Below, one piece after another: positions 52,396 to 64,000 of a DNA stretch of 64,000 nt. The stretch covers positions 74,289,935 to 74,353,934 of the forward strand of contig JACSVZ010000014.1 in assembly GCA_014706295.1 (NCBI GenBank), in the 5' to 3' direction. Source of the DNA: Lycocorax pyrrhopterus obiensis (taxonomy: Eukaryota; Chordata; Aves; Passeriformes; Paradisaeidae). Under the pieces are notes generated by a model that was not told where the DNA came from, ran no database searches, and saw only the letters and a program-made list of their open reading frames with translations. Made by a program: the position numbers and the translations under genes. Position 1 is the stretch's first letter, and each line of letters begins with the position of its first letter.

Positions 52396-55300
52396 CAGTC
52401 ACTCTTTGAAAAGGATATATCAAACAGGACAACTGAGATTTTCCCCCAGGTGCATTACTTCAGCTTCCACCAATCAATGAGACTAGGATTTCCTGGCCTG
52501 TGGTTCCATTATATTTGCTAGTCTGGTGGATTAATTTCCCTTGTTCTTGTATTCTTCATTTTTCATTATTTTTTATATTCTTTTGACCCACGTAATATCT
52601 TTTGGCAATAAATTACCCCAAACATTCTGCAAAATGTTGATAACAATCTCCTTTTGTTTTTCAAGCCTGTGACCTGATAGTAACAATAATTGAGTAACAG
52701 AGTACCCCTACCTACTATGTTCCAAGTCATGGAGCTGCCATTTCTTACTCCCATTTTCCTCTGCATGGTGAATAGGCCTGTTCTGTCTCTCCATTGGGAA
52801 GCAATGCCATCCCTTTCATCATCCCTGTTTCTGTTCTGTGTTTCATTGTACCTTTGCAGATGCATGTTTGCCAAATATCTTCTGCTTTATTTTTCTAAAA
52901 ATTTTTAAAGTCTTTTCTTCTATTTCTGCTCCACTTGTATGGCAGTTTCCTTCAATGAAAATAAATTGATCTCCTGCTCTTACATTGCTTATGTGACCCA
53001 TTGCCTCTCAGTGCTTCCTCTTGAGTCTTAATAAACTACAAATTAAATGTACTGTCTTTCTGCCATTCAAAGGCCCTAGCAGTCTACAAAGTAAGAGATT
53101 AAGTCAGTGATCTGATTTCAGACCTCTCAGCTGACAGCAGAGAGCATTATCAACAAGGCACCAGGCTGGCCTGGTAAAGGAAGACTTGTGCATTTTATTT
53201 TGTGAGGATTTTTTGCTTTGTGATGTAGGAGTTCAGCTACAGCAGGCAGGAGGCTTTTGTACATTGAGACAAATGAATGAAAGCAGCAGGGGTAAGATTT
53301 CTTTTTTTTCATATTTTATTGTCTTGAAACAGCTGAACTCAGCTAATCAATTATTTCATAGGAAATGGTTACTGTATTTCTGTACTGTTGTAGGTGTGTG
53401 TGATGCTTTACGAAACACCCAAGTCAGATTTCATATGTACCAGACATAATCCCTAGGAATTTTCTGAATAATATTTATTTCACTTTGATTTTCTTCACAC
53501 CATGAACATGAGATAAAAGAATGCATTACTCTAGGGTGGTTAAATTTGGTTGCCTGGGATATTCTGTGAGCATGAGATGGCTAGAGCAGATCATGTATTC
53601 ATCAGACCCTTGATATTGCTGCTTAACTGACTTTCTGCCTGCTGGGAACACCTCCATTCTTGATAATATGGAAAAGGTTTGCTGCACTGCTTGACAAAGT
53701 TTTTATCACCTGTGCTACTATTATATCTCTGAGTGATGGAAAAGAACAAGCACAGAATCTGCCCATAAGTTTCAGAGGATGTTCACCACTGTAATTAAAA
53801 GATACAAGCAGCAAATTCAGAGTTTAAACCCCTGATTAAATATTCTGACATCCCGTTCAGTTCACATCTCTAATATTTCAACTCAGAACTACTGTACTAA
53901 TTTGGTTTTGCCTAAAGAAAATCCTTCTGCAGGCCATCTAGCTCTGATGCACAAGCAACAAGAATGAGAATGTTCCTACCTTCAGATATTGCTGGTGCAC
54001 ATGTTTACAGCTACACTATTGACCCTCAAGTTCTTTTATAGCAAATAGAGAGAAATAGGCATGTTTAGGTCATGATTGGGTGTGGGTAATCACATCCTAG
54101 TATTACCCATTTATTTTCATTATTGAAGAGGAGCAAGGACATTCAATGAAGTTATCTACCCTGTAGATTGTAGACAAGCTTAGTCAGATGTTTGGTCTGA
54201 TTTTCCTACCAGAAGATGAATGCATTTCTTCTCTTTCTAGATTTTTGGGATGTTAAAAGTCTCTTTAGTTCTCATTTGAATTTATTTAGTGATGGCTGGT
54301 GCAGTTGACGAGTCTTAACATCATCAGGACTGAAAAATATTTTAAATGGAATTCCACAGAATTTAAAAGAATTCAGTGCTAAGCCAAACTTGTCATAAAA
54401 AACAAAGAATGCAACGGGAAAATTAGAGGTAGGAGTGGAAACAGATTGATTCCATTCTGCTAGCAGTGGAAAACTGTATTCTTCCCCTTACTCCGCTTTA
54501 TTTTCTGACTAAGACAAGGTCAAATAGGGACATAATAGAAACTTGTCAATGTTTTGCAATATTTTCTCATTGTAATATGTGTTATTGTGAAAATTGTCAT
54601 AAATAATATCCCAGATAACATTTTTAATTCAGTAGAAAATCTGAGTCTTCAGTTAAATTGTTAAAGTATAATTCTTAGCAATATGTGTTTGTCAGGTAAT
54701 TCAGACCCAAGGCTGCAGTCTCTGTTACAATTTTTTTCTCTTGAATTATTTGTAATCTTTTTTACTCTTAAAATGTGAAGAAGCTTTTATTTCTTTCTGG
54801 GTCCTAGTTAATTATTTTGAGAACCCTTTAGGGTGCATGCACTCCACTCATTTTGGAGACCACTGCCCCAGTGGAGAACAGTCCCTCGTGATCATGGACA
54901 GAGGTGACAGTGTCAGATAGTGGACCCAGGGTAAAATAAAGTAACTATTTCTTCTTGTTAGCCTGTCCTATGTAATGAATTAAATACAAAATTACTTATT
55001 GCCAGCAGCCATCTTAAAATATGAAGATCTGTAAATATTGCTAGAAAGCAGTACTAAAATACTTTCATACTGTGGTAGAGAATTAGCTCATTGTGGTTCA
55101 GCATATGCCTTTCTTTGCATCTGATTCATGGATCCTACCAGTGTGCAGTCATGGTCAGTGCTGCATGGGACTCTATTTTCTGCTAATTAAGAGTTTAGTA
55201 GAATGAGGGAAGTGGAAAAATTTAGTCCAGACAAGCATCTTCGCCCATAGTATTCTATCTGTGTACTTTATCACAGCCATAGATTTTAGGTTCTTAATAC

Positions 55301-56121
55301 ACAGAATCAATCTGTTTTCTCCCACTTAGGCCCTTCATCCAAGCAGAAGACTAATCCCTGTGCTCTCAGTGACCTCTTTACTGATGTTGTGGGCTTGCAA
55401 CAGATTGCAGCTGTTGTACAGCTTTAGGGCAGGAAATGGCTGTTAAGGATCAGCAGGCTAATAGCCTGCACACCATAGGGAAGAGGATGTGCTCTGCATC
55501 TTGGCATTTCTGGATGGCTTTTTTGGCCAGGTATGCATTTGTTTCTGACGCAGTTTCTGTATTTGCTGTGTCTCTTCTGCTGATTTCTGAGAGGACTTCA
55601 CAACACTGGTGATGGAGGCCTGTGCTGCTTTGGGCACAGAACTTCAGGTGCAAACACAACACTCAAAATAGCATCTTTTCTCAGGAGTTTTGCCTATACA
55701 TTAATGCATGGACTTCTGGATGCAGGGTGCTGGACTCCCCAGATAATTTTAAGTCCTTAAGGGAGGTCTCTTCTTTGAAGGGAGCTATCCTCCCTAAAGG
55801 ACTGATGAGATTGTCTTTCAAGAATGCCCAGATATACCATGCTCCCTTCCCCTCCTCATACATCTCCACCTTCCCTTCCCCTAGCTGAAAGAAACTTCAC
55901 AGATTAATTTTAACTTAGAATATAAATTGTGGACAGTTACACTCCAAGTTGACTGTTTGGGTTTTTTTAAAATGTACCTAATAAAAGACTTTTTAATATC
56001 TTCAGTTGCTCAGTGTACCACTATATTGTGAATACTGAACTACATTGAGGTTTCTAAAGGCAATGCACTTGAAGAAGAATAATTAAGGTTGACTGCACAG
56101 AACCTCTCTGTGAGGGATAAG

Positions 56122-56575
56122 AGAATCACCAATTTGTTGAGGTTGGAAGGGACCATCATTTTGAGACCATCAAGTCCAACCTCCTGCTCAAGCAGAGCAG
56201 GGTCACCTAGAACAGGTTTCTCACAATCATGCCCAGTCAGGTTTTGAAAAATCTCCAAGGATTGAGACCTGACAAACCTCTCTGGGTAACCTATGCCGAT
56301 GTTTGACCATCCTCACAGTCGAAAAGAGTTTTCACGTGTTCAGGTGTAATTTCTTGGGTTTTGATTTGTACTCACTGCCCGTCAAGTGCACTGCTGAGAG
56401 AGAAGTTTGGCTCCCTCTTTTCCATCCCCATGTATTTATAGACATTGATGAGATCCACCCAAGCTTTTTCTTCTGCAGTCTTAGGAGTCCTGGCTCTCTC
56501 AGCCTTTCCTTATGTGAAAGAGGACCCAGCCCCTCAGTCACATTTGTGGCCCTGCACTACACTGCTAAATCTCCT
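56122..56575 (-). mobile_element. CR1 LINE 3' fragment, antisense
   Basis: The plus strand begins AATCACCAATTTGTTGAGGT with TGGAAGGGACCATC, the complement of a CR1 tail. It then passes through GTCCAACCTCCTGCTC and CTCTCTGGGTAACCTATGCC. The minus-strand coding remnant SHKERLREPGLLRLQKKKLG is the CR1 C-terminal motif. It is diverged with several indels, consistent with an old copy, and lies about 1.2 kb before the LamG exon. Confidence 0.88.
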
Positions 56576-57809
56576 AATACTGGTACTCTTGAAAGTATGA
56601 ATTTAGACAAACAACACTCTCATAATCATGTAGGTCTGCTTCTGATTTGCAATGCCACTGACATTTTTTTCATCCCATAGTTTTTTGCACTTTCTCCAAC
56701 AATCCTAACTTTTCCAGACCTGTCATTTATAAACAGAACTAGTCATTGCTTTCCATTCTGCCTTTCTTTTGCTGCCAGAGTGTGGGGTCTTTTTAATGTA
56801 TGTCCTTCAACATGTACTTGTTTAGCTAGGCCTTTCCTTTTGTCCTTTCTTCTTAAGCCCAATAAAACCAGCAGAGGATAAACAATGGTCAGATTCCCAA
56901 ACAAACAAAAAATTAATAACGTGAATACAAATTAAAAAAACCAAAACAAAACATGTACTAGTCATGCCTATGTGTAATCATCACTCACAGATCCATTGTA
57001 TAGTTTTAGTTCATTAAACTAAAAACTTCTTTGCAAAAATATTACCTGAACTCAAAATACTTTTTCTGTTTCTTTTTCTTCCTTATTCATATCCCTGGTG
57101 ATCAGTCTGGGCAATCTTCAAGGTGTTTTGCTTAAATAGGATGCTTAAGGCATCAGGAAGACCTGCTGCCTAACCTCAATTAGTTTTAGTCTATTTTTTC
57201 TTGGAGTAATGATATTATTATCTTGTCTACAGGGTAAAAAAAAAAAAACAAAACCATAATGACTAGAGTAATGAATGCAATAAATGTTGTAAATGTTAAG
57301 CCTTCACACTTAAAAATTTTCTCTTAACAATTATGCATTTCCAGAGTAGTGTAGTGGAAAAACACATATGCTGCCCAATGGCATCCTCTTTATAATTTCA
57401 AGCCCAGAAAATGTGAGCGTCCTGAAAATTAAGAAAAACTGGGTTTCTTGTCTAGAAATAAAAATGAAAAGTACTTCACAGGGATGTCATAGGACAAAAG
57501 TTCTGCACTGACACATCTGTAAAGACGAAAATCTGTGACAGCCTTTTGAACTTGCATCTTCTGGCAGTAGTCATTTCTATGGTCTTTTCACTTCTGGTAA
57601 TAGGCAGATGCTAGAACTTCTTCATTTTCTTCATATTTGATTTGAATGTTTGAAATGAAATAAATTTATATGCATGCTCAGCAAATAATACAGTTGATGA
57701 TGCTATTGACAGGTATGCAAAAAAAATTTGATGTTTTTAAATGTGCTTGCATTTTATTACGTTATTTTGTAATAAATTAATAAAATTAACTTTTTGTTGT
57801 TCATTTCAG

Positions 57810-57974
57810 ACACTGCACTTTTTTTTCCATCCTTCACTGGAAATTCTTATTTGGAACTACCTTCTCTGGCATCTGTATCTGAGACCAGGACTGCATCTGG
57901 GCAGGAAACAAGCAATCTGACAACTCTGTACTTGACAGTGAAAACAACTGCTCTAAATGGCACAATTCTTTACA
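57810..57974 (+). CDS. EYS: EYS internal exon: start of laminin-G domain 1
   Basis: This is an internal coding exon of 165 nt (55 codons, phase 1 in and phase 1 out). The acceptor is TTGTTCATTTCAG ending at 57809 and the donor is TTTACA|GTGAGT. The single base carried from the EGF exon plus AC here makes Asp, giving the junction CEK-D-TALFFPSF. The peptide contains LFFPSFTGNSYLELPSL near the start and TLYLTVKTTALNGTILY at the end. These are the opening beta strands of a LamG fold and match what I remember of EYS LamG1. There is an N-x-T glycosylation sequon (NLT) in the middle and NGT near the end. The stretch between the two conserved strands (about residues 20-38) appears a few residues longer than the human protein as I recall it. 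The rest of the LamG domain lies on exons beyond 64000; I found no further EYS exon in 57975-64000. Confidence 0.9.
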
Positions 57975-59423
57975 GTGAGTACCAAAGATACTTGAAGCTA
58001 AGTATCAGTTTTAGCTCCTTCAGGTCCTTATTAACTTTAGTGTACATCAGCTGGCATTTCCTCTTCAACAGCAAAATGAGTCATTAAAATGCAGTAGAAG
58101 CCTTTTGGTATTCTAATGCATGCTGCATTATAAAATTCGACCCATTGTTCCTTGTGTTCCTCTGGAAAGTTCTTCAATTTATGACTCATTGAGCAAAACA
58201 TAACTTACAACAGAAAATGCTGCTTCCTGACAAGAAAGAACACAGTAAGCATATGACTTTAGTTGTAAGTGTTACAGCTCTAAAATACAAATGTTGAAGA
58301 AGTGTTGAAAAACTTACTATGGAGAAACAGCTCCTCCGTAGTCGGATTGAGTCTTGCTCTTTATAATTGTGATCTTGGTTCCAAATTCTTGATTTATAGA
58401 ACTATCTTAAGTTCTGCAATTTTGCCATATTTTGAAGTTCTTACTGTGATTTCACACTTCAGAGAATTCTTTTGTGATCCCCAGAGATTACACTTGCAGA
58501 CTTGGATGTATGCCTGTTAATACTACATAAAAAAAGTTGCTTCTTGCCTGCATATTTCATTCCTCAATATATGGCATAAACTTCTGAGACAGAAGTACAT
58601 TTTTCACTAGTCAGCAAGAAAAAATAGACTTCTCTGCCATTTGAGTATTTCATTATATATTTTATCTTGCCATTTCTTGCAAATGGAAAACATGGAAAGT
58701 GAGGTGATTTCTTCCCCAGCCCAAGAAGAACTAGAAAAATATTATTATTTTATAGATTTACTCCAAAAAGACAAAATCATTAGGAGCATTTTCTGTTCAC
58801 TGCAGCTTCCTAGGGTTTCTCTACACAAAGAAATCTTGATGATATAACATAAATAATTTTGATTAAATTTTGTTGCATTTATATTAATCTGGTAATAGCA
58901 TATGTGAATTCACCTGAACTATGTACATATTTATAAACCAGAGTTAAAAGTGATATAAGATTTGTGGCACTATTTAGTTATGCCTTTAATTATTATCTGC
59001 ACTACTCTTTATTTAGATGGGAAGCGTTCAAGCCCCAAATTGAAAATTTATGTTTACTGCTTTTCAAAATAGTATCTCAGATCCTTGTGTGTTATATCTG
59101 GGCTGTTGCTGCAGCTGCCTAAGCTACAGTGCTGCAAAATTTTCTAAGGATCATGGATAAGTGGTGATGTGGCAGTTCTTTATATTGAAATGTTTTATAC
59201 TTGCTAGTTATTTTAATTTTAAGAGGAGTTATTTGCCCTTGAAGAAGAATTCAAGGAAGGTTATTGGAAGTACATTGACTATATTTGGCATTTAGTGATT
59301 TTGTTTGCTTCATCACTACAAAGTAATTTGGCTCCAGCCAAAGTTAAAGTAAATCTCGCTGTCTACGCCTAAGCCCTGAGTGAGCGTCTCTGTGAAACAA
59401 AAACCCTCAAAAAACCCCAAATC

Positions 59424-59442
59424 AAAAAAAAAAAAAAAAAAA
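59424..59442 (+). repeat. Poly-A tract (19)
   Basis: A run of 19 A preceded by A/C-rich sequence (AAACCCTCAAAAAACCCC), about 40 bp before the sense CR1. It could be the tail of a decayed retroposed sequence, but nothing recognisable precedes it. Confidence 0.85.
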
Positions 59443-59483
59443 GGAAGATTCTCTGATATACTCAGGAGGAAGTGGTGTTTTCT

Positions 59484-59871
59484 GAAGCTAAAGGAGTTGA
59501 GGTTGATTAGCCTGGAGACAAGAAGGCTCTGGAGATACCACAGTGCAGTTTTTACTATTTAAAGAGGGCTTATAAGAAATATGGGGCTGAAGTTTTTAGT
59601 AGGGTCTGTTGCAATAGAAAATGGGGTAATGGCTTAAAACTAAAAGAGTATAAATGTAGACTAGATATAAAGAAGAAATTTTTTTACAATGAGGGGAGCA
59701 AGATACTGGAATAGGTTGCCTGGAGAGATGGAAGATTCCTCATCCCTGGAATCATCCAAGGTCAGGATTGAGAAGACTCTGAGCAACTCGATCTGGTTGA
59801 AGATGTCCCTGCTCACTGCAAGGGGTTAACTAGATGACCAACCTGAACTTGTCTATGATTCTATGACTCTA
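59484..59871 (+). mobile_element. CR1 LINE 3' fragment, sense, old
   Basis: A sense-oriented, 5'-truncated CR1. It starts in the C-terminal coding tail (AAGGAGTTGAGGTTGATTAG, CCTGGAGACAAGAAGGCTCT), continues through AGAAGAAATTTTTTTACAAT and GGAATAGGTTGCCTGGAGAG, and ends at TCTATGATTCTATGACTCT. It is more diverged than the copies at 9946 and 22534. A 19-base A-run lies about 40 bp upstream. Confidence 0.88.
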
Positions 59872-60448
59872 TATATTTTCTTTTCTAGATAATGTACTCA
59901 TTCTGCATCCAATCTAATTAGATATTAAAATCTGATAATCTGTTGAGCAATTTGTTCATACTGTCTATGGAAAATTGTTAATATGGTATTTTTTAGGTGT
60001 TTGCAGAGGTCTTGTTACAGCAGTATTTGAGGACTTCACATTCTTTAGAATATGCCTTTCCTCTTTCTGGAAAGATAGAATGGCATTAGTGGAGAGCCAT
60101 GAAGTCTTTTGCTTTCCAGTTACGCATATCTGAGCCTTCCATGGACTGTGTCACAGCTCACTTCTTGCCCCTTCATGCACCCAAAAAGTAGGAAGGGTGG
60201 GTCAGGATGAGTGGTATGAGTTCAATTCTCGCCCTAACACTGAGCTGGGATAACTCCAGGAACTTGGGATAATTTTTGCATGTTTTCACACAGTGAAAAC
60301 TCACCTTTTCTTCCTGGGTTCTCAGTAGCATGCCATACTTGCATTCTCATTCCCTTTGTTACCTCTAAAATGGAATTTTAGCTGATTTGCAATATTCCAC
60401 TCTTTTAGTGACCAGTAGATTTTCTATTAAGGTTAGATTTCTGTTAAG

Positions 60449-60491
60449 TAAAATAAATAAACAAATAAATAAATAAATAAAATAAATAAAA
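60449..60491 (+). repeat. (AAAT)n microsatellite
   Basis: About 43 bp of AAAT/AAAC units with two interruptions. Confidence 0.95.
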
Positions 60492-63400
60492 CTTGGATGT
60501 CTGCCTGGCTGTAGAACACAGACACAGAAAGTGATGGATGAGTCTATATCTTGCAGAACTCTGATACTGTGTTAACTTTAGATACATCTTTGCTTTACAT
60601 TTCTGCTTTATCAATCTCTGCCCCTCTTTCTATAACACCAATTTCTTTCCCTCATTTTTACTCTTTCTTTTTTGTTTTGTATCTCCCTGGTAATTAGATT
60701 CCTTTCCTACTATTACAAATGTTTGCTATGATTGTTCAGATCAGTATTCTTATTTAGTTTTACATTAATTTAAAATAAAATATTATATAAATTTGTAAAT
60801 AAAAATCTCTCCAGTGTTTTATGAATGAACACCATGTGCCTATACAGATTATTCAGAATTTTTTTAATTATTTCTGTATGCAGACACGAAGCTCTTCTGT
60901 CAGATAAATGTCCTTTGTGAGTTCCCTCATATGCTCCCTCTGTAATTCCTTCATCCCCTCTTTTTTCTCCCTGCTCTGTCTTTCATCCACACTTCTAACG
61001 ACTACAAAAGAGAAGCTGCTGTTGTCAGCTCTTCCCTTTTTAACAGTGATACAGCTCCCGCTTCTACTGCTGCTTTTTTGAAGCTGTGTTACCATCAAAC
61101 GTCTGAGGAATGATCTGTCAGCAGAAAGTCAACTTGAGGCTCGTGTGCTCACTAGGTACAGGAACCATACACTTCTAAGGGTTAATATTCCCAACATTTT
61201 CGGCTTCTGTCAATATATGCTTGTTAGCAATGGTTTCATAATTACAGTTACAATAAACTTCACATACTCATAAAGCAAAAACCTCTCTATTTGCCAAAAT
61301 AAATTTTTTAAATAGGAAGAATAACACAGTGATCTGCTTCTTTTAGATGAACTTTACTGGAAAATAGTTACACATTTTGATTAGGTTTGGTTTTTTTTTT
61401 TAAATTAATCCCCGTTCAGATTACACATTTTACAAACACACCTGTTTTTACCAGGTGGTGGTGAGGTTACATCTGTTTCTCTGGCAGATAATTAGTAAAC
61501 ATTTAATTACAGGGAGAAATCTCAGACAAGATGCTACTGATATAAAAATAAATTTGAATGAGAAAGTATTCATCAGAAGAATAGTAAAGTCAAAATCATA
61601 AGGATGATATAAAAGGATTAAAACTTGCATCTGTCTTTACCTGGTACATTAGTCAGAGAAGAACAAAAAAGATCTGTGCCTTCTTCACCCTTTCATGTCC
61701 ACACGCCTTAAAATAAAGAGAAGGGAGCACTGAAAAGTATCAATGCATTATTTTAACACCTTTTAGCAGTTAGTGCAATTATATATATGCAAATATAAAT
61801 AAGGCAAATAAAATGCATATAAAAAATACAGCAAATAAGCCTGCTTAGGCTAACCAATAGGCAGAATATGAGAATCATTACACATGCTAGGCGTGTCACT
61901 TTACTAAATCATACCATACTCTTGTTAAAAGTATTTCCTATTTGATGCTTTTATTAGCAAGAATTTTATCAATGGTTGGTTGAATTTAACAAGTACTAAG
62001 GACTTGTAGAGGCTGCCAGAAATAGACTGTGTGCTAAAAACATGGGGAAAGAGATAGGATATCACAGAATCCAATGTGTGGTTTACAGAAAATTACTATA
62101 CTTTCATCTGTTTCAATACAAAGAAAAATTTACTTACATTCTTAATAATGATGTTTTCCCTAATTATTTCAGTATATATTTAAGAAACGTCTGAATGGTA
62201 ACAGTAAATGGACTAAAAATGTCTGGAATTTTTGCAGTTACCTTATGTTTAAGTTGTTGATAGAATGTGACAATTACATTTGTGCCAATAAAGATTAGCC
62301 ATCATTTGAGAACATTTATTTGTTGAATACAGAATGCCTTCATGAAATTTCTTTTCTATTCCTCAATGATTTTTTTTTGTTTGCATGATTAAATTTCATC
62401 AACATGTCAAAGCAAATTGCGATATTTAGCCACAAAGCAAAATAAATTGCTAGCGATCATAAAAACCTGATACAGTCGTAAAGTTTTACTTCATCATTTT
62501 CACTTTTAACAGAGTCAGCATAATGTTGTTCACAACCTCTTCAAGGGGAGATTGTTTAGCTTCTACTATATATGGTACCCTATAACTTCTGACAATTGGA
62601 TTTCAGATATCACAGCCCATGTTTATAGCATTCCTTAAGGACAACAGCTCCCCTTTCATAAGTTGTGCTCATAAATTATTTCCTGTGCTCTCAGAAGCTC
62701 TGTTCCCCAGATCTACCCATATTCTACTTCCCCTTCTGAAACTAAATATGGGCATTTCACGCATTTCAGTTGTAGTCTATTTGTCTCTTATTTCAGCTGG
62801 CATTCTCAAGCAGAGCATTTCACAGTATGCTTCCTCTGTGTCAGAATATATTTTCTTTCTTAATAAAGCTTATCCCATATTTTATTGGGACTTCAAATCT
62901 GGCTTTTAGATAGGCAATCATTTAAGCCCAGTGGCCACTTGCTTTTTGTCATACTGATGTACAAAAATAACCTTCCAGCCAGCAGTTTTCTGTGAAAGGA
63001 TGCTTGCTGAGATCTGGTTTCTTTAGCCTGAACCCCTCACATAATCTCTACTAAGGTCCAGATAATTTACCCCTAATATCCAACAAGATTTTTTACTCAG
63101 ATATTTCCTGATCTCTGTCTGTTCCCAGAACCTGTCTGTTTTGCTTCAGACTTGGGCTTTTCCTATGAAGGTAACTTCCATCATGGATACTAGGTAGCAT
63201 ATGCTCTTTCACATTGCCAGAAAAAAATTCTCTGCCTCCTCATGTTCACTGTATAAAGATTTAAAGGATTGTCGTTTCAAAGGATTTCATACCACCTAGA
63301 AAATAATATGAAGAATGCTGTTAGTCACCTGTAAGTGTGACTCAAAAGTGCTCCCTAGACTGAAGTTCAAGCAGCAACACTCCCTGAGGTTTCAAGAAGT

Positions 63401-64000
63401 AATACTGCCTTTGGGAGAGCTGTCCCAGATTTTTTACTTTACTGGTAATAATGAGGACCTTCTTCCAAGTTTTTACTAGTGGGCAGTGTGAATAGACAGA
63501 GTCACTTGGAGAAGGGAAACAAACTGTTCCTCTGTAACTTCACTCTTTCAAGACATGTTATATACATTCACAACCCTCCTTCATTTCATTCACTCTGAAT
63601 CAATGTGACTTACAGATCTACTTACTGGTAGAAATTGGAAATGCCAGGATAAGAATGTGCAGGGAGGGGAGAAGATAAGGAAATAAATAATGCAATATGT
63701 GCATATATCAGCTATGCTAGGGTTAAAAAGCAGTGACATAGTGCAATATATTTTGAAAGAGAATTATCAGACTATTGTAGAAGGAAATTGTAAAAGCCAA
63801 AGGCATGAAATCCAGTCAAATTAAAATAGCTTTGGAGTTAATTAGGTATTCAGAATACAAAATATGTCTAAGCATAAAAGACTTCAGTAGGTCATCAGAT
63901 TTGTAACAGACTGTAGAAATGCAATGTTGACTAGAAAGCTGCTCTCAAGGAGGGAATTTACATTGCAAACTGTTTCTGCTAAGAACTATACAAAAGGAAG

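Larger units (their letters stand above)
11538..57809 (+). other. EYS: EYS intron of 46.3 kb between EGF and LamG1 exons
   Basis: This is a single intron of 46,272 nt, bounded by the GTAATT donor at 11538 and the TTTCAG acceptor at 57809; the flanking exons are phase-compatible. It holds four CR1 fragments, one 1 kb sense solo LTR, a GC-richer island (32550-33060), short tandem duplications and hairpins. The long remaining stretches are AT-rich with scattered reading frames of about 60-120 codons that lack domains or splice context: 11538-22533, 23061-32549, 33181-36977, 37036-39413, 40462-48744, 48868-56121 and 56576-57809. A very large intron fits EYS, which is one of the longest genes in human. 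Confidence 0.8.
57975..64000 (+). other. EYS: Downstream EYS intron (5' part)
   Basis: Intronic DNA after the LamG exon, running off the window. It contains a poly-A tract (59424-59442), a sense CR1 (59484-59871) and an (AAAT)n microsatellite (60449-60491). I looked for the next EYS exon, which should carry the middle of LamG1, and did not see it. 57975-59423 and 60492-64000 hold nothing I can name. Confidence 0.7.

Noticed and set aside
60126..60330. Mixed-composition stretch considered as a possible exon
   Set aside because: Stops in every frame, no splice-bounded open segment and no similarity that I recognise.
57975..64000. Search for the next EYS LamG1 exon
   Set aside because: No segment with the expected LamG strand pattern between an AG acceptor and a GT donor was found. 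The exon probably lies beyond the window.

Overview
The window is AT-rich, non-coding-looking vertebrate DNA from a bird. The lineage call rests on several 5'-truncated CR1 LINE copies in both orientations, ending in the characteristic GATTCT-type 3' tails, and on two solo LTRs that I recognise as common avian endogenous-retrovirus families. There are no operons, rRNA, tRNA or CRISPR arrays, and no long intact single-exon gene.

The only protein-coding content I can support is two consecutive internal exons of one plus-strand gene, which I identify as EYS (eyes shut homolog, a photoreceptor extracellular-matrix protein). The first exon (11308-11537) encodes a Ser/Pro/Thr-rich linker and one complete six-cysteine EGF-like domain. 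The second (57810-57974) encodes the N-terminal beta-strand region of the following laminin-G domain. Both have good AG/GT splice sites. The first ends one base into a codon, and the second starts with the two bases that complete it as Asp. The domain order EGF then LamG1 is that of EYS.

Layout: 1-11307 is the upstream intron, with a 1.5 kb CR1 pol remnant at 1-1490, an antisense solo LTR at 2509-3067 and an antisense CR1 at 9946-10363. 11308-11537 is the EGF exon. 11538-57809 is a 46.3 kb intron. It carries CR1 copies at 22534-23060, 36978-37035, 48745-48867 and 56122-56575, a sense solo LTR of about 1.05 kb at 39414-40461, a GC-richer island of unknown origin at 32550-33060, a pair of related unclassified segments near 24.0 and 25.4 kb, a 17-bp-stem hairpin at 46605-46645 and several small tandem duplications. 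57810-57974 is the LamG exon. 57975-64000 is the start of the next intron, with a sense CR1 at 59484-59871 and an (AAAT)n microsatellite.

Nothing here looks like a new multi-gene system. The points most worth a second look are the two-copy unclassified repeat, the intronic hairpin, the GC-richer island, a possible minus-strand retrocopy near 13 kb and the LTRs as possible cryptic promoters or exons inside a retinal-disease gene.
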